Below are positions 25,859 to 34,713 of a stretch of 64,000 bases of DNA, piece by piece (within the stretch, counting starts at the first letter, position 1; every line of letters begins with the position of its first letter). The position numbers and the translations under genes were made by a program. The stretch comes from Verrucomicrobiaceae bacterium (GTDB taxonomy: Bacteria > Verrucomicrobiota > Verrucomicrobiia > Verrucomicrobiales > Verrucomicrobiaceae): positions 88,693-152,692 of the forward strand of contig JAIXYN010000058.1 of assembly GCA_027490195.1 (NCBI GenBank), in the 5' to 3' direction. The notes under the pieces are model-generated. The model searched no databases, was not told where the DNA came from, and saw only the letters and a program-made list of their open reading frames with translations.

Positions 25859-27214
25859 ATGAAGCGCGCGTGGTGCATGGCCGCATTCAGCCTCTCGCTG
25901 CTTACCGGTGCAGCAGCGGCGGAGATGCGTGTCTGGACAAACACCAGCGGCCAGCTCATCGAGGCTGAAATGGTGGGCGTGAATGCCGCGAAGCGTGCGG
26001 TCCAAGTTCGCTTGAAAAACGGCGCTGAGTTTGAGATTGCCATCGACAATCTCAGCCCGCCTGACAAGGCCTATGCCAAAGACCATTGGGTGGCCATGCA
26101 GAATGCTCCGGCAAGCACCGCCCCCGGTGGCACTTCGGAAGCCTCTCTCAAAAACCTCCCTGAATCCTTCCGTTCCCGTTTTGCTTCCGCGACTCGCCTT
26201 GAAGCAATCCGCCGGGGCGGAGGGACTCCTGAGATGGATGCGGCCGTGGTGACTTCCCTGAATCTGTTTAAGACCCGCCAGAACCCCGATGGCTCCTGGG
26301 GCCGCAGCAACAAAGGCGCGATGACCGGCTTTGTGCTCCAGTGCTTCCTCGGCCACGGTGAGACACCGGATTCTGCCGAGTATGGAGACTCCGTGATGAA
26401 GGGGCTGATGTACTTGATCACCCTCGCTAAACAGAACCCCAGCGGCATTTTTTCCTCAAACTGGGGCGGAAAAACGACGGGAGGATTGGGAGGCGCTGGA
26501 ACTTACGAGCATGCCATCGCCACCTTGGCAGTCGGCGAGGCCTACGTCACGGCACGAGTGGGCAGCAAAAGTCTTCCAGGTCTGCGTGAGTCCTTTGAAA
26601 CAGCCATCAAGACGATCATCAGCCAGCAGACCAGTCGCGGCTCCTGGGCCTACGGCGGCGAAACCATCGTTTACAATCCAGGCAGCGGCTCGGATCTCTC
26701 ATTGGCCAACTGGCATTTCCAGGCGCTCAATGTCGCCAAGGCCACCGGCCTGAAAATAGACGGGCTCCACTCCTGCATCAAAAAAGCCCTCTCATACATC
26801 GAATCCACCCAAACCAAAGAAGGCGGATTCGGCGGTGCCTTCCGTGACGCGCACTACAACCAATGGAGCCTCAGCGGCGGAGCCACGGCAGGCCACATCA
26901 TGCTGACGGGGAAAAGCACACCAGCCGCTAAAAAGGGTGTCAATTTCATCTCAGGCTTCCTCCAGGCCGAGCCACCGGACTGGGAGAAAAACTGCAATCT
27001 CTACTGCTGGCATGGCTATAGCAATGCGCTCTTCCTCAACGGCGGGGCCGAGTGGACGACCTTCGCCTCTCAAGTCATGCCACAAATCCTCGCTGCCCAG
27101 CAGCCGGACGGCTCCTTCAATCACGGCCGTCCCAGTTGGCCTGCCGGTGATGCAGCCGATGCCACCTATCGTCAGGCCCTTTGCACCTTGATTCTCGAAA
27201 CCTTCTACCGCTGA
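25859..27214 (+). CDS. Exported SHD1-like plus alpha/alpha-toroid (prenyltransferase/squalene-cyclase-like) protein
   Basis: 451 residues. A signal peptide is followed by an SHD1-like module (about 22-75: MRVWTNTSGQLIEAEM to IAIDNLSPPDK) and then a long helical domain with QW-like repeats (RQNPDGSWG, SQQTSRGSWAYGG, TQTKEGGFGGAF, AQQPDGSFNH), the signature of the terpenoid-cyclase/prenyltransferase alpha-alpha toroid. The catalytic DxDD or zinc sites of true cyclases are not evident, so it is more likely a binding or scaffold relative (DUF6288-like). It is translated just after the cytochrome-SHD1 gene. Convergent with the AlkD-like gene, with 14 nt between stops. Confidence 0.82.
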   Translation: MKRAWCMAAFSLSLLTGAAAAEMRVWTNTSGQLIEAEMVGVNAAKRAVQVRLKNGAEFEIAIDNLSPPDKAYAKDHWVAMQNAPASTAPGGTSEASLKNLPESFRSRFASATRLEAIRRGGGTPEMDAAVVTSLNLFKTRQNPDGSWGRSNKGAMTGFVLQCFLGHGETPDSAEYGDSVMKGLMYLITLAKQNPSGIFSSNWGGKTTGGLGGAGTYEHAIATLAVGEAYVTARVGSKSLPGLRESFETAIKTIISQQTSRGSWAYGGETIVYNPGSGSDLSLANWHFQALNVAKATGLKIDGLHSCIKKALSYIESTQTKEGGFGGAFRDAHYNQWSLSGGATAGHIMLTGKSTPAAKKGVNFISGFLQAEPPDWEKNCNLYCWHGYSNALFLNGGAEWTTFASQVMPQILAAQQPDGSFNHGRPSWPAGDAADATYRQALCTLILETFYR

Positions 27215-27228
27215 GCCTGCGGTAGAAT

Positions 27229-28326
27229 TCAGGCCAGGACAAACATCGTCTCCGCCACCCGCTGGCCATTGATCTGCAACTCCACTCGGTGCCTGCCTGG
27301 GTAATGTTTGCGCGTCGTGAAATCACGCACCACCTGCGATTTGACGAGTTCGATTTCAGCATGCGCCGGCAGGTCGATCTCAGTCCACTTGAAGACCTTC
27401 TCCGCGCTCCCTCCGCTCGCCTTCACGTAATGCACCACGTAGTCGATGGCGAGTCGCTGCGAACGACTGGACGTGGAAGTCAGCGCTGCCTTCAACGTAA
27501 GCCGCTGACCAAGCTCCAGTCGTGAAGGAGAAGCAGCCAGCTTCGCCGTGACCTCCGCCTTTTTGCCAAACCCAAACAGCTTCAGCGCACGCGGATGCCC
27601 GCGCTTGATCAGCGTTCGGCAGGCATGCTTCGCGATCCACTGCAGATGCTCACGTTCAAGATCCCACGCTTCAAGCCGCTGCAAAACATAGTCGTGATGA
27701 TCCTTCGTGATGTCATTCAAATGATTGGCCACTGATCGCCGCACAAACAGTGAGTCATCATCCTTCAGCGCCTCCAGAATCTTCGCCGTGGGCTCGGGGT
27801 CGCGCACCAGCGTCTGCAAACGCATGCCCCAGGGCAGGCGCGGCCGCGATCCCTCGCTGGCGAGACGGCGCACCTTCTCATCAGGGTCGGCAGTCCACGC
27901 GTGCATCATTTGCAAAGCACGTTGTTGATCCGCCAGAATGAAGGGTCTCACCGCAAACTCCGCCGAGCCGAAGACCGTGAAAAACCTCAGCGCCTCCATC
28001 GAAAAATCGAAATCATCAAGGCCGTAAGTCGCCACGAAGTCGCCGAGAAAAACCGTCACAAACTCATGCCCAATGCGCGGTGCCAGCTTCTGTAGCGCCC
28101 GGACCTTTTGCTGATACGTCCCCGGTAGCGCTGCATCCACGGCCACCGCGCACTGATGCACGCGCTGCATCAGGCTGCGGCCTTCAAGCCCATCCAGCAC
28201 CGTCTTCATGAAATCATCCGCACGAAATTTCGGCGCGATGCTGGCGAGTTCCTTGGCGATGGCCCGATAGCGGGCGGCATCAAACCATTCTTTGAGCTGC
28301 GGTGGGGAGTCGGGTTCAGGAGGCAT
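27229..28326 (-). CDS. AlkD-like DNA alkylation repeat (HEAT) protein
   Basis: 365 residues. The HEAT-like helical repeats match the DNA alkylation repair family: an N-terminal KEWFDAARYRAIAKEL, a central stretch (ALRFFTVFGSAEFAVRPF, WTADPDEKVRRLASEGSRPRLPW) and repeats with VRRSVANHLNDI. A C-terminal beta domain of about 90 residues (LTLKAALTSTSSRSQRLAIDYVV to RVELQINGQRVAE) is an addition not found in minimal AlkD. The predicted role is alkylated-base excision or DNA binding. The start MPPEPDSPP at 28326 was chosen; the longer frame would overlap the upstream DUF1080 gene, which ends 13 nt before. Confidence 0.85.
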   Translation of the reverse strand: MPPEPDSPPQLKEWFDAARYRAIAKELASIAPKFRADDFMKTVLDGLEGRSLMQRVHQCAVAVDAALPGTYQQKVRALQKLAPRIGHEFVTVFLGDFVATYGLDDFDFSMEALRFFTVFGSAEFAVRPFILADQQRALQMMHAWTADPDEKVRRLASEGSRPRLPWGMRLQTLVRDPEPTAKILEALKDDDSLFVRRSVANHLNDITKDHHDYVLQRLEAWDLEREHLQWIAKHACRTLIKRGHPRALKLFGFGKKAEVTAKLAASPSRLELGQRLTLKAALTSTSSRSQRLAIDYVVHYVKASGGSAEKVFKWTEIDLPAHAEIELVKSQVVRDFTTRKHYPGRHRVELQINGQRVAETMFVLA

Positions 28327-28339
28327 AATCAGCAAGGTT

Positions 28340-28990
28340 TCAAGGCAGCGTCTTGATTCGAATATCTTTGAAGTAAAACACACTCCCCGGATCATGCGCC
28401 TGCAGGGCGATGCCGCCGCCCTGCGGATCAAACAAGCGTCCGGCACGTTCCGGCGGGCGTGTGACATTGTCCGGCTCGGTGTAGTCCACCGCCTGCTTCT
28501 CGTTTACGTGGATCATGATTCGCTTGCCACTCACCGTGATGCGAATTCGAAACCACTGGCTCTCATCGACCGGCGATTGCGCAAGATCAACCACCGCATA
28601 CAGGCTGCCGGTCTTGCGTTTCTCCTTGGCAGTGCTGTTGAGCTGGATCTCGTAGCCCTTCGCCAGATGCAGCGCGCTGTCTCGCGTGGTCATGTCCGTA
28701 TGAATAAAGATGCCTGAGTTGGAATTCGGCTCGCTGCGGCAGGTCGCTTCAAGCACAAAATTCTTGAAGCGCATGAAGCCGCTTTTCGAGTCGCCCGCAT
28801 AAAACAGATGCGCGCTGGGCTTGGTGGCACGCGCTCGGATGGCCCCATCCACCACGGAGAAAGATTCCGGCATGACGTTGGCCCGCCAGCCAGTCAGATC
28901 CCGGCCGTTGAACAGTGTATGCCACTCCTCGGCGCCACACAGGCACGTGGCTGGAAGCAGCAGGGCTAGCAAGAGAATTCGGCGCAGCAT
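28340..28990 (-). CDS. DUF1080 (3-keto-disaccharide hydrolase-like) exported protein
   Basis: 216 residues. A signal peptide (LLLALLLPATCLCG) is followed by a concanavalin-like jelly roll typical of DUF1080 (PF06439): WHTLFNGRDLTGWRA at the start, FKNFVLEATCRSEPNSNSGIFIH centrally, and GGGIALQAHDPGSVFYFKDIRIK at the end. The family is common in this phylum and has been linked to 3-keto-glycoside hydrolysis; the substrate here is unknown. It is followed after 13 nt by the AlkD-like gene on the same strand and is divergent from the aminotransferase. The start ATG 28990 precedes the signal peptide. Confidence 0.9.
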   Translation of the reverse strand: MLRRILLLALLLPATCLCGAEEWHTLFNGRDLTGWRANVMPESFSVVDGAIRARATKPSAHLFYAGDSKSGFMRFKNFVLEATCRSEPNSNSGIFIHTDMTTRDSALHLAKGYEIQLNSTAKEKRKTGSLYAVVDLAQSPVDESQWFRIRITVSGKRIMIHVNEKQAVDYTEPDNVTRPPERAGRLFDPQGGGIALQAHDPGSVFYFKDIRIKTLP

Positions 28991-29043
28991 ATGGGTCAGA
29001 TTGGTTGGTTGCACGTTGGCGGCTTCTCGCCCAAATCGCAAGG

Positions 29044-30201
29044 ATGCCTGCAACTTCCCGCCGCCTCCACGCCTTCACCGAATCCGTCATTCGCGCCATG
29101 ACGCGTCTCTCGAACCAGCATGGCGCGATCAATCTTTCCCAGGGCTTCCCCGACTTCAATCCACCGGAGGAACTCCTCGCTGCATTGGAGCGCGCCACCC
29201 GTGGCCCCTTTCATCAATACGCCGTGACCTGGGGTGCTCCGCGCTTCCGCCAGGCGCTCGCCAAAAAGATCACCCATTTCTCCGGCACCCCCGTTGATCC
29301 GGACCAAAACCTCGTCGTCACCTGCGGCAGCACCGAGGCCATGATGTGCGCCATGATGACCTGCTGCGAGCCAGGCGACAAAGTCATCGTCTTCTCCCCT
29401 TTCTACGAGAACTACGCCGCAGACGCCATCCTCTCCGGTGCCGAGCCCATCTACGTCCCGCTGCGCCCCCCGCAGTTCGGCTTTGATCCCGATGAACTCG
29501 CACGCGCCTTTGCGCAGGGAGCCAAGGCCATCATCGTCTGTAATCCCTCCAACCCCACCGGCAAGGTCTTCACCCGCGCCGAGTTGCAGATGATCCTCGA
29601 TCTCGCCGAAAAGCACGATGCCTTCGTCATCACCGACGAACCCTATGAGCACATCGTCTATGCCCCGCATGAGCACGTGTACATGCACTCTCTTCCCGGT
29701 GCCGCAGAGCGCGTGATCGTCTGCAATTCCCTCTCCAAAACCTACTCCATCACCGGCTGGCGCTTGGGCTACGTGCAGGCTGCCCCGCACATCATTGCCC
29801 AGGCGCGCAAGGTGCACGATTTCCTCACCGTCGGTGCCGCCGCACCGCTGCAGGAGGCCGCCGTCGCCGGACTCGAACTCCCCGACAGCTACTACCACGG
29901 CCTGCGCGATCTCTACACCGAGAAGCGCGACGTCTTCCTCAACCACCTCCGCGCCACCGGCCTCCCATTCACCGAACCCCACGGCGCTTACTACGTCCTC
30001 ATGGACATCTCATCCCTCGGCTTCCCCACCGACACCGAAGCTGCCGAATGGTTCGTCCGCGAAGTCGGCGTCGCCGGCGTCCCCGGCTCCAGCTTCTTCC
30101 GCGAACCCGAACACCGCTTCATCCGCTTTCATTACGCCAAGCAGGTGGAGACGCTCAACGCGGCAGGAGAGAAACTGCTGAGAGTGAAGCAGGGGAGGTG
30201 A
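29044..30201 (+). CDS. PLP-dependent aminotransferase (class I/II fold)
   Basis: 385 residues, family-typical. The Schiff-base Lys is K232 in NSLSKTYSITGWRLG. Other fold-type I landmarks are the NPSNPTG loop (N170), D198 in VITDEPY, and R240. The sequence around NLSQGFPDF and HQYAVTWGAPRFRQAL is close to methionine- or kynurenine-type aminotransferases (YbdL/KAT-like), but the substrate cannot be fixed from sequence alone. It is cytoplasmic. The start ATG 29044 is chosen; the open frame upstream (from 28915) overlaps the divergent DUF1080 signal-peptide region. A hairpin at its stop codon separates it from the convergent neighbour. Confidence 0.92.
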   Translation: MPATSRRLHAFTESVIRAMTRLSNQHGAINLSQGFPDFNPPEELLAALERATRGPFHQYAVTWGAPRFRQALAKKITHFSGTPVDPDQNLVVTCGSTEAMMCAMMTCCEPGDKVIVFSPFYENYAADAILSGAEPIYVPLRPPQFGFDPDELARAFAQGAKAIIVCNPSNPTGKVFTRAELQMILDLAEKHDAFVITDEPYEHIVYAPHEHVYMHSLPGAAERVIVCNSLSKTYSITGWRLGYVQAAPHIIAQARKVHDFLTVGAAAPLQEAAVAGLELPDSYYHGLRDLYTEKRDVFLNHLRATGLPFTEPHGAYYVLMDISSLGFPTDTEAAEWFVREVGVAGVPGSSFFREPEHRFIRFHYAKQVETLNAAGEKLLRVKQGR

Positions 30202-30229
30202 CACAAACGCCTGCTAGCCGTTTGTGTCA
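30199..30229. terminator. Hairpin between convergent genes (bidirectional terminator candidate)
   Basis: Perfect 11-bp arms TGACACAAACG (30199-30209) and CGTTTGTGTCA (30219-30229) with a 9-nt loop. The left arm starts with the aminotransferase stop codon, and the loop and right arm include the stop of the gene ending at 30214. There is no clear T-run, so it may act as a stem-only or two-way terminator. Confidence 0.55.
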
Positions 30230-30600
30230 TTGAAGAGTTGGCCGAGTTCTTGGTTCGCCTTAGCTGCGCCTGTCCGATAGATCTGCGCCAAACGTGGTGA
30301 AATGGAACATCGCCTCGGATGAAAGCCGACCCAATGCGGGAAAAGTCGGAGACCAAGCTGCCACTCATCGGCGAAGCGCCACTGCTCGCCGAGTATAAGT
30401 CCGGTGCGATGATGGAATAAAGGACGTAAAGCCGAGATGACTCGTGTTGGTGTGGACTGGGTTGTCTCGTCAGGCCACACAAGCGCATCGGACATAATCT
30501 CGTAAAATGGACGTGCGAAGCAACGACGCGCCCGAATCGCGCCGAGATGCTCGGAATACAGACGAAGCGTCTCAGTGGGATTATTCTGATCTTCATTCAT
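30214..30600 (-). CDS. Hypothetical protein in a compositionally atypical pair
   Basis: 128 residues with no recognised domain. It is Arg/His/Trp/Phe-rich (HLGAIRARRCFARPFYEIM, then LILGEQWRFADEWQLGLRLFPHWVGFHPRRC), soluble, without a signal peptide. The start MNEDQNNPTE at 30600 is chosen; the longer frame from 30909 is the antisense-like shadow of the membrane gene upstream. Base composition is nearer 50-55% GC with relaxed third positions, unlike the neighbours, suggesting acquisition. It lies 31 nt downstream of a small membrane-protein gene on the same strand. Confidence 0.55.
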   Translation of the reverse strand: MNEDQNNPTETLRLYSEHLGAIRARRCFARPFYEIMSDALVWPDETTQSTPTRVISALRPLFHHRTGLILGEQWRFADEWQLGLRLFPHWVGFHPRRCSISPRLAQIYRTGAAKANQELGQLFNDTNG

Positions 30601-30631
30601 AGGAGACGTGTGACGACCATAATGCCCAAGC

Positions 30632-30925
30632 TCAGCGACGGCAGATGCTGGCACGATAGCTGCGTAAAAATGCATGGAAGCAATAGAAGACCACACCCCA
30701 GAAAAGGAACATGAGGAGGAATGCTTGTGGTCCATCGAGAAAGCTTTGGGGTGGAATCCAAATAAATGGCGCGGTAAGAATGCCCGAGATAACGCCACAT
30801 ATTTTGGTGAGAGCGGTCTCCTGCTGCCTGCTGACGATGGGAACCCAGCCGATGGCAGTGACAACAATATATAGAGCGAAGGCCACCAATGACCAAATAA
30901 GGATTCCAAAGACGTGGGTCTTCAT
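30632..30925 (-). CDS. Small membrane protein in a compositionally atypical pair
   Basis: 97 residues, with three hydrophobic spans (about 5-28, 42-57 and 66-86) ending in a basic tail. No family was recognised. It shares the low-GC character of the following gene and ends 31 nt before it, so the two probably form one transcription unit. Whether the pair is a functional module or a captured fragment cannot be told. Confidence 0.5.
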   Translation of the reverse strand: MKTHVFGILIWSLVAFALYIVVTAIGWVPIVSRQQETALTKICGVISGILTAPFIWIPPQSFLDGPQAFLLMFLFWGVVFYCFHAFLRSYRASICRR

Positions 30926-31105
30926 GGGCGTGTTGCGCCCCTGAACATAACCTTCGGTTCGGCGGCGATAGGCGGCTGACTGCTCGGGTGTGCGCCCAAG
31001 TAGGGAGGGATCGTCGTCTCAATGTAAACCGTCTGCATCTGAATAATGATACTCCCGGTCGATCACTCGTAAAGCGGGCAAAAAACCAGATGCTAGAACT
31101 GAACT

Positions 31106-31999
31106 TTACAAGTTCGCCGCATAAGCCTGCAGCTCCCGATACTCCACCAAAATCCGCTTCACCGCCGCCACCGTCGCTTTTACCTGCGCGTCCATCGGTG
31201 CCAGTGCTGGCGTCTCAAACACGATCTCCAGCGCATGCGGACGCTGCTCCGGAGGAGCACTGAGGATGCCCAGATAGCCTTCCTTGATGATGCCGCGTGA
31301 GGCCAGGAATCCATCGATGATATGCTGCTCGTTGCGCGGTAAAAACTCACTCGCGGCCTGCAGCGCAGGTTCCAGCAGATGCTCGCTTAGCAGCGCACCG
31401 CTGACGAATCCATAGCAGCCATCGGAAGTGTCATCGGAGTGCAACGAGATGATCCCGTCATAGCGCTCACGCCGCAGCTCGGCTTCCAAAAAGACGACCT
31501 CCGGCTCGGTGGATCCAAACCAAAACTCACGGTTCAGATCCAGCCCACTGTGGCTGTGCCGCGTGCCCAGCGTGCGGCCCGATGGATTGCAGATCGGAAA
31601 GAAGTGCAGCTCATAGTCATGCAACTCCTCCGGCCTCTCGGCGGCCCATGCGATGAGCTCATGGGTGGCCAGCGTCCCCGCCTCCTCGTCCCCATGAATG
31701 CCGGCAAAGATGCCGATCTTGATGCCATGTCCCGTTTTCACGGGCTTGCTGACACTCTTCGGGAGGAAGCCGCCTGGTTCTGGAGAATCCGTTTCAGTCA
31801 TCAAGTCTTCGGCAACGCTGCCACATCGAGTGGCTGCGATGGTTTGCAAATGGGATGGGAGGGGCAAGCTTTCAAGTTCTGTCTTTAATCCTGTTTCCTC
31901 CTCAGGGCGGTGATGACATCTGACCTTTGATTCAGCGAGCGTCAAAAGATTTGAAAAGCCCGCCTCGGGCTGCGTTTCCTCCTTCCAGTTTTTACCCAT
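31106..31999 (-). CDS. M14-like carboxypeptidase / succinylglutamate desuccinylase-aspartoacylase family protein
   Basis: Up to 297 residues. The zinc-binding HxxE is in FAGIHGDEEAG (H102, E105 from the ATG at 31999). The family's LDLNREFW substrate-binding motif and the third zinc-ligand region SLHSDDTS follow, and the C-terminus has VIFETPA-like EIVFETPALAP. A zinc amidohydrolase that acts on N-acyl amino acids or peptide-like substrates is expected. The start is uncertain: similarity to the family appears to begin near LESLPLPSH (about residue 42), and the internal ATG at 31801 would remove part of that. ATG 31999 lies only 2 nt from the divergent esterase start, which is unusual. Confidence 0.8.
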   Translation of the reverse strand: MGKNWKEETQPEAGFSNLLTLAESKVRCHHRPEEETGLKTELESLPLPSHLQTIAATRCGSVAEDLMTETDSPEPGGFLPKSVSKPVKTGHGIKIGIFAGIHGDEEAGTLATHELIAWAAERPEELHDYELHFFPICNPSGRTLGTRHSHSGLDLNREFWFGSTEPEVVFLEAELRRERYDGIISLHSDDTSDGCYGFVSGALLSEHLLEPALQAASEFLPRNEQHIIDGFLASRGIIKEGYLGILSAPPEQRPHALEIVFETPALAPMDAQVKATVAAVKRILVEYRELQAYAANL

Positions 32000-32001
32000 C
32001 C

Positions 32002-33564
32002 ATGAGACTCCTCTCACTTACCACCCTCCTCGCCGCGCTGGCGTTCACCGCCCGCGCTGAACTCAAACTCCCCGCCATCATTGGCGACAACATGGTGCTG
32101 CAGCAAAAGCAGACCAATCCGCTCTGGGGATGGGATGCTCCCGGCACCGAAGTGACCGTGAAATTTGGAGATCAAACCAAGACCGCCAAAGCCGGCACCG
32201 ATGGCAAATGGACCTTGAAACTCGATCCCGTGCCTGCAAACGCCAAACCCGCAACGATTTCGATCAAAGGCACCACCGCCAAGGAACTCAAAAACGTGCT
32301 CGTCGGCGAGGTTTGGATCTGCTCCGGTCAGTCCAACATGCAGTGGAATGTCGGCTCTAGCTGGGACGCCGATCTGGAAATCGCCACCGCGAAGTATCCC
32401 AACATCCGCCTCATCACGGTGCCAAACGTGGGCACTCAGGAGCCCCAGCAGGATTTCAAGGGCGAGTGGAAAGAGTGCTCGCCGGAAACAGTGGGCGGCT
32501 TCAGCGCCGTCGGCTTTTTCTATGGCCGCGTCCTGCACAACACACTGGATGTCCCAGTGGGCCTGATCAACAACGCCTGGGGTGGCAGTGCCTGCGAGGC
32601 CTGGGTGAATCGCGGCGAACTCGAAAAAGACCCACGCTTCAAGCTGCTGATGGACAACACGAAGAAGAACGAGTCTTCGCTCACTTCCCCCGCAGCCAAG
32701 GCCAAGTATGACGCCGCTCTCGCCAACTGGCAGAAGCAGGCAGATGATGCCAAGAAAGCGGGCAAGCCCTTCACCACCCGTGCTCCTGGCGCACCTACAG
32801 CTTGGCTTAGCGGCAATGCCCGCCCCGGCAACATCTACAACGGCGCATTACTTCCCACCATTGGCTACGGCATCAAAGGTGCCATCTGGTATCAGGGCGA
32901 AAGCAACGCAGGACGCGCCTATGAGTACGCCAGCCTCTTCCCCTTCATGATTCAGAACTGGCGCAATGAATGGAAGCAGGGAGATTTCCCTTTCTACTGG
33001 GTGCAGCTGGCTGACTTCATGGCCGAAAAAACCGACGCCGAGCAGGCCACCGCCAGCTCATGGGCAGAACTGCGCGAAAGCCAGACCAAAACTCAGGACG
33101 CCATCAAAAATGGCGGTCAGGCCGTCATCATTGACCTCGGTGAAGCCAATGACATTCACCCCAAGAACAAGCGCGACGTAGCCGAGCGCCTCGCCCGTCT
33201 GGCCTTGGTCAAGGACTACGGCATGAAGCTCCCGTATCGCAGCCCCGAGTTCAAATCCGCCGAGTTCGCAGGAGGCAAAGCCACCGTCACGCTCGACACC
33301 TTCGGCGGCAGCCTCCGCACGGTCGACATCAGCGAAGTGAAGGGCTTTGTGGTCTGCGGCGAAGACAAAAAATGGGCCTGGGCAGAGGCGAAAATCATCG
33401 GCAAAGACAAGCTCGAAGTCAGCGCCAAGGGCGTCGCCAAACCCGTGGCCGTCCGCTACGCATGGTCCGACAATCCTGTCTGCAATCTCTACAGCACCGA
33501 CGGCCTGCCAGTGACACCCTTCCGCAGCGACAGCTTCGAGATGCTCACCAAGCCAAAGCCGTAA
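32002..33564 (+). CDS. Sialate O-acetylesterase family protein
   Basis: 520 residues. A signal peptide (LTTLLAALAFTARA) is followed by a beta-sandwich segment (PAIIGDNMVLQQ, LWGWDAPGTEVTV) and the SGNH-type esterase core. The nucleophile motif is CSGQSNMQW (S111), and GAIWYQGESNA supplies the second conserved block. The family removes O-acetyl groups from sialic acids or plant xylan/pectin sugars; in this phylum the substrate is most often plant or algal polysaccharide (inference). A C-terminal beta domain (VTLDTFGGSLRTVDI to FRSDSFEM) completes it. It is exported to the periplasm or beyond. A palindromic hairpin follows at 33595-33612. Confidence 0.92.
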   Translation: MRLLSLTTLLAALAFTARAELKLPAIIGDNMVLQQKQTNPLWGWDAPGTEVTVKFGDQTKTAKAGTDGKWTLKLDPVPANAKPATISIKGTTAKELKNVLVGEVWICSGQSNMQWNVGSSWDADLEIATAKYPNIRLITVPNVGTQEPQQDFKGEWKECSPETVGGFSAVGFFYGRVLHNTLDVPVGLINNAWGGSACEAWVNRGELEKDPRFKLLMDNTKKNESSLTSPAAKAKYDAALANWQKQADDAKKAGKPFTTRAPGAPTAWLSGNARPGNIYNGALLPTIGYGIKGAIWYQGESNAGRAYEYASLFPFMIQNWRNEWKQGDFPFYWVQLADFMAEKTDAEQATASSWAELRESQTKTQDAIKNGGQAVIIDLGEANDIHPKNKRDVAERLARLALVKDYGMKLPYRSPEFKSAEFAGGKATVTLDTFGGSLRTVDISEVKGFVVCGEDKKWAWAEAKIIGKDKLEVSAKGVAKPVAVRYAWSDNPVCNLYSTDGLPVTPFRSDSFEMLTKPKP

Positions 33565-33594
33565 CAGGCAGGCTTTGCCCAGCGCGAGGTAGGG

Positions 33595-33612
33595 CGGCTT
33601 GTCCTCAAGCCG
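33595..33612. repeat. Palindromic hairpin after the esterase gene
   Basis: Perfect 7-bp arms CGGCTTG (33595-33601) and CAAGCCG (33606-33612) with loop TCCT. It has no following T-run. Its core resembles the palindrome found in frame in the DUF1553 gene (12912-12930), so it is listed as a dispersed element and not a terminator. Confidence 0.6.
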
Positions 33613-33708
33613 TCGCCGGGCGTCTCCACGCTCACTTTCCGCAAACCAGTTTTGGTAAACGCCATCCCATGAATCCCAGAGTCCCTCGGCCTAAAAGCCG
33701 GGGGATTC

Positions 33709-34596
33709 TTATTTGGGTGCAACGGCGGCCCAGGTGGCACGAAACGGCCAGGAGATGACAGCAAAGACTGCGCCGACCACTCCGGCAATCAATTGCGCTG
33801 GCAGGAGCAGCAGGCGCATCACCGGGTGCAGCATGCCTTTGATCGAAGAGTTTTTCTCATAGGCCAGATGCAGCACAATGATGCCGATGATGCCCGCAAA
33901 TTTGACCGCCTTGGCGATGTGGTAATGCCCACCCGCCTCACTGATGAGACTGAAGCCTCCGATTTCGAGGACTTGCTTGACGCTTTGGTCCCACAAGAGT
34001 TCCAGCCCGAGCAGCAGGCCCACGAAGCCCACCAGTAAAAACGCGGTGTGCTCCAGCCATGGCTGCCTTTCGAGCAGCTTGATGCAGTATCCCGCCACCA
34101 GACGCAGCGTGATAATGCCCAGTGTCACGCCAACATAAACAAGCACCTTGCTGTCACGCGCAAAGGCCACAGCAGCGACGACGTTGTCAAAGCTCAGGCT
34201 CAGATCGAGAAATGCGATCATCGCGATCGTTTTGGCGAAGCTCTGTGGGATCGCTTTCTTACCACCAGTTTCATCCGAATCCGCTTCCTCCTGGTCCGCA
34301 AAATGAGAGCACATCAGCCACACGAGGTAGAGAGAGCCCAGCAGCATCAGCCAGTGGTTGCCCATGATGAGGCTGGTGGTGAGCAGGGCCACGATGCGAA
34401 AGCCATAGGCCCCGATGTAGCCGATGTTCATTGCCATCTTGCGCTCCTTTTCTTCGAGATGGGAAGCCATCGCAGCAATCGCCAGCGCATTGTCCACCGA
34501 GAGCAGCCCCTCGATCACGATCAAGGCCAGCACCACTGGGATGCCGTCTTTGACTGTTGTCCAGACGTCAGTGGCGGCGAGAAATTCGATTATCAT
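33709..34596 (-). CDS. TerC family integral membrane protein
   Basis: 295 residues with about seven transmembrane helices. The two hallmark acidic motifs are present: VIEGLLSVDNALA near the N-terminus and FLDLSLSFDNVVA centrally, where Asp/Asn residues in the membrane are thought to coordinate metal. TerC-type proteins export Mn2+ or act in tellurite resistance and metalation of exported proteins. A cytoplasmic loop rich in Asp/Glu (ADQEEADSDETGG) lies between helices. It stands alone: it is convergent with the esterase and is preceded by the terminator of the TPR gene. Confidence 0.9.
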   Translation of the reverse strand: MIIEFLAATDVWTTVKDGIPVVLALIVIEGLLSVDNALAIAAMASHLEEKERKMAMNIGYIGAYGFRIVALLTTSLIMGNHWLMLLGSLYLVWLMCSHFADQEEADSDETGGKKAIPQSFAKTIAMIAFLDLSLSFDNVVAAVAFARDSKVLVYVGVTLGIITLRLVAGYCIKLLERQPWLEHTAFLLVGFVGLLLGLELLWDQSVKQVLEIGGFSLISEAGGHYHIAKAVKFAGIIGIIVLHLAYEKNSSIKGMLHPVMRLLLLPAQLIAGVVGAVFAVISWPFRATWAAVAPK

Positions 34597-34651
34597 CAGC
34601 CTGTATGATGGAGGACACGCTCCGTCTTTCCAGTACCATTTGGCGGCAAAG

Positions 34652-34693
34652 AAAAAACACCCCGTTTCGGAATGCGAAACGGGGTGTCAAAAA
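34652..34693 (-). terminator. Intrinsic terminator of the cytoplasmic TPR gene
   Basis: Perfect 13-bp stem (34657-34669 with 34675-34687) and a GAATG loop. On the minus strand it ends in six T (34652-34657). It lies 27 nt past the stop at 34714. Confidence 0.9.
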
Positions 34694-34713
34694 GGGGTAA
34701 CCCAAAAAATCAG

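Noticed and set aside
30926..31010. attC-like integron site beside the two small atypical genes
   Set aside because: It has some local palindromes, but the core-site consensus (RYYYAAC/GTTRRRY) is not met and no integrase is in the window.
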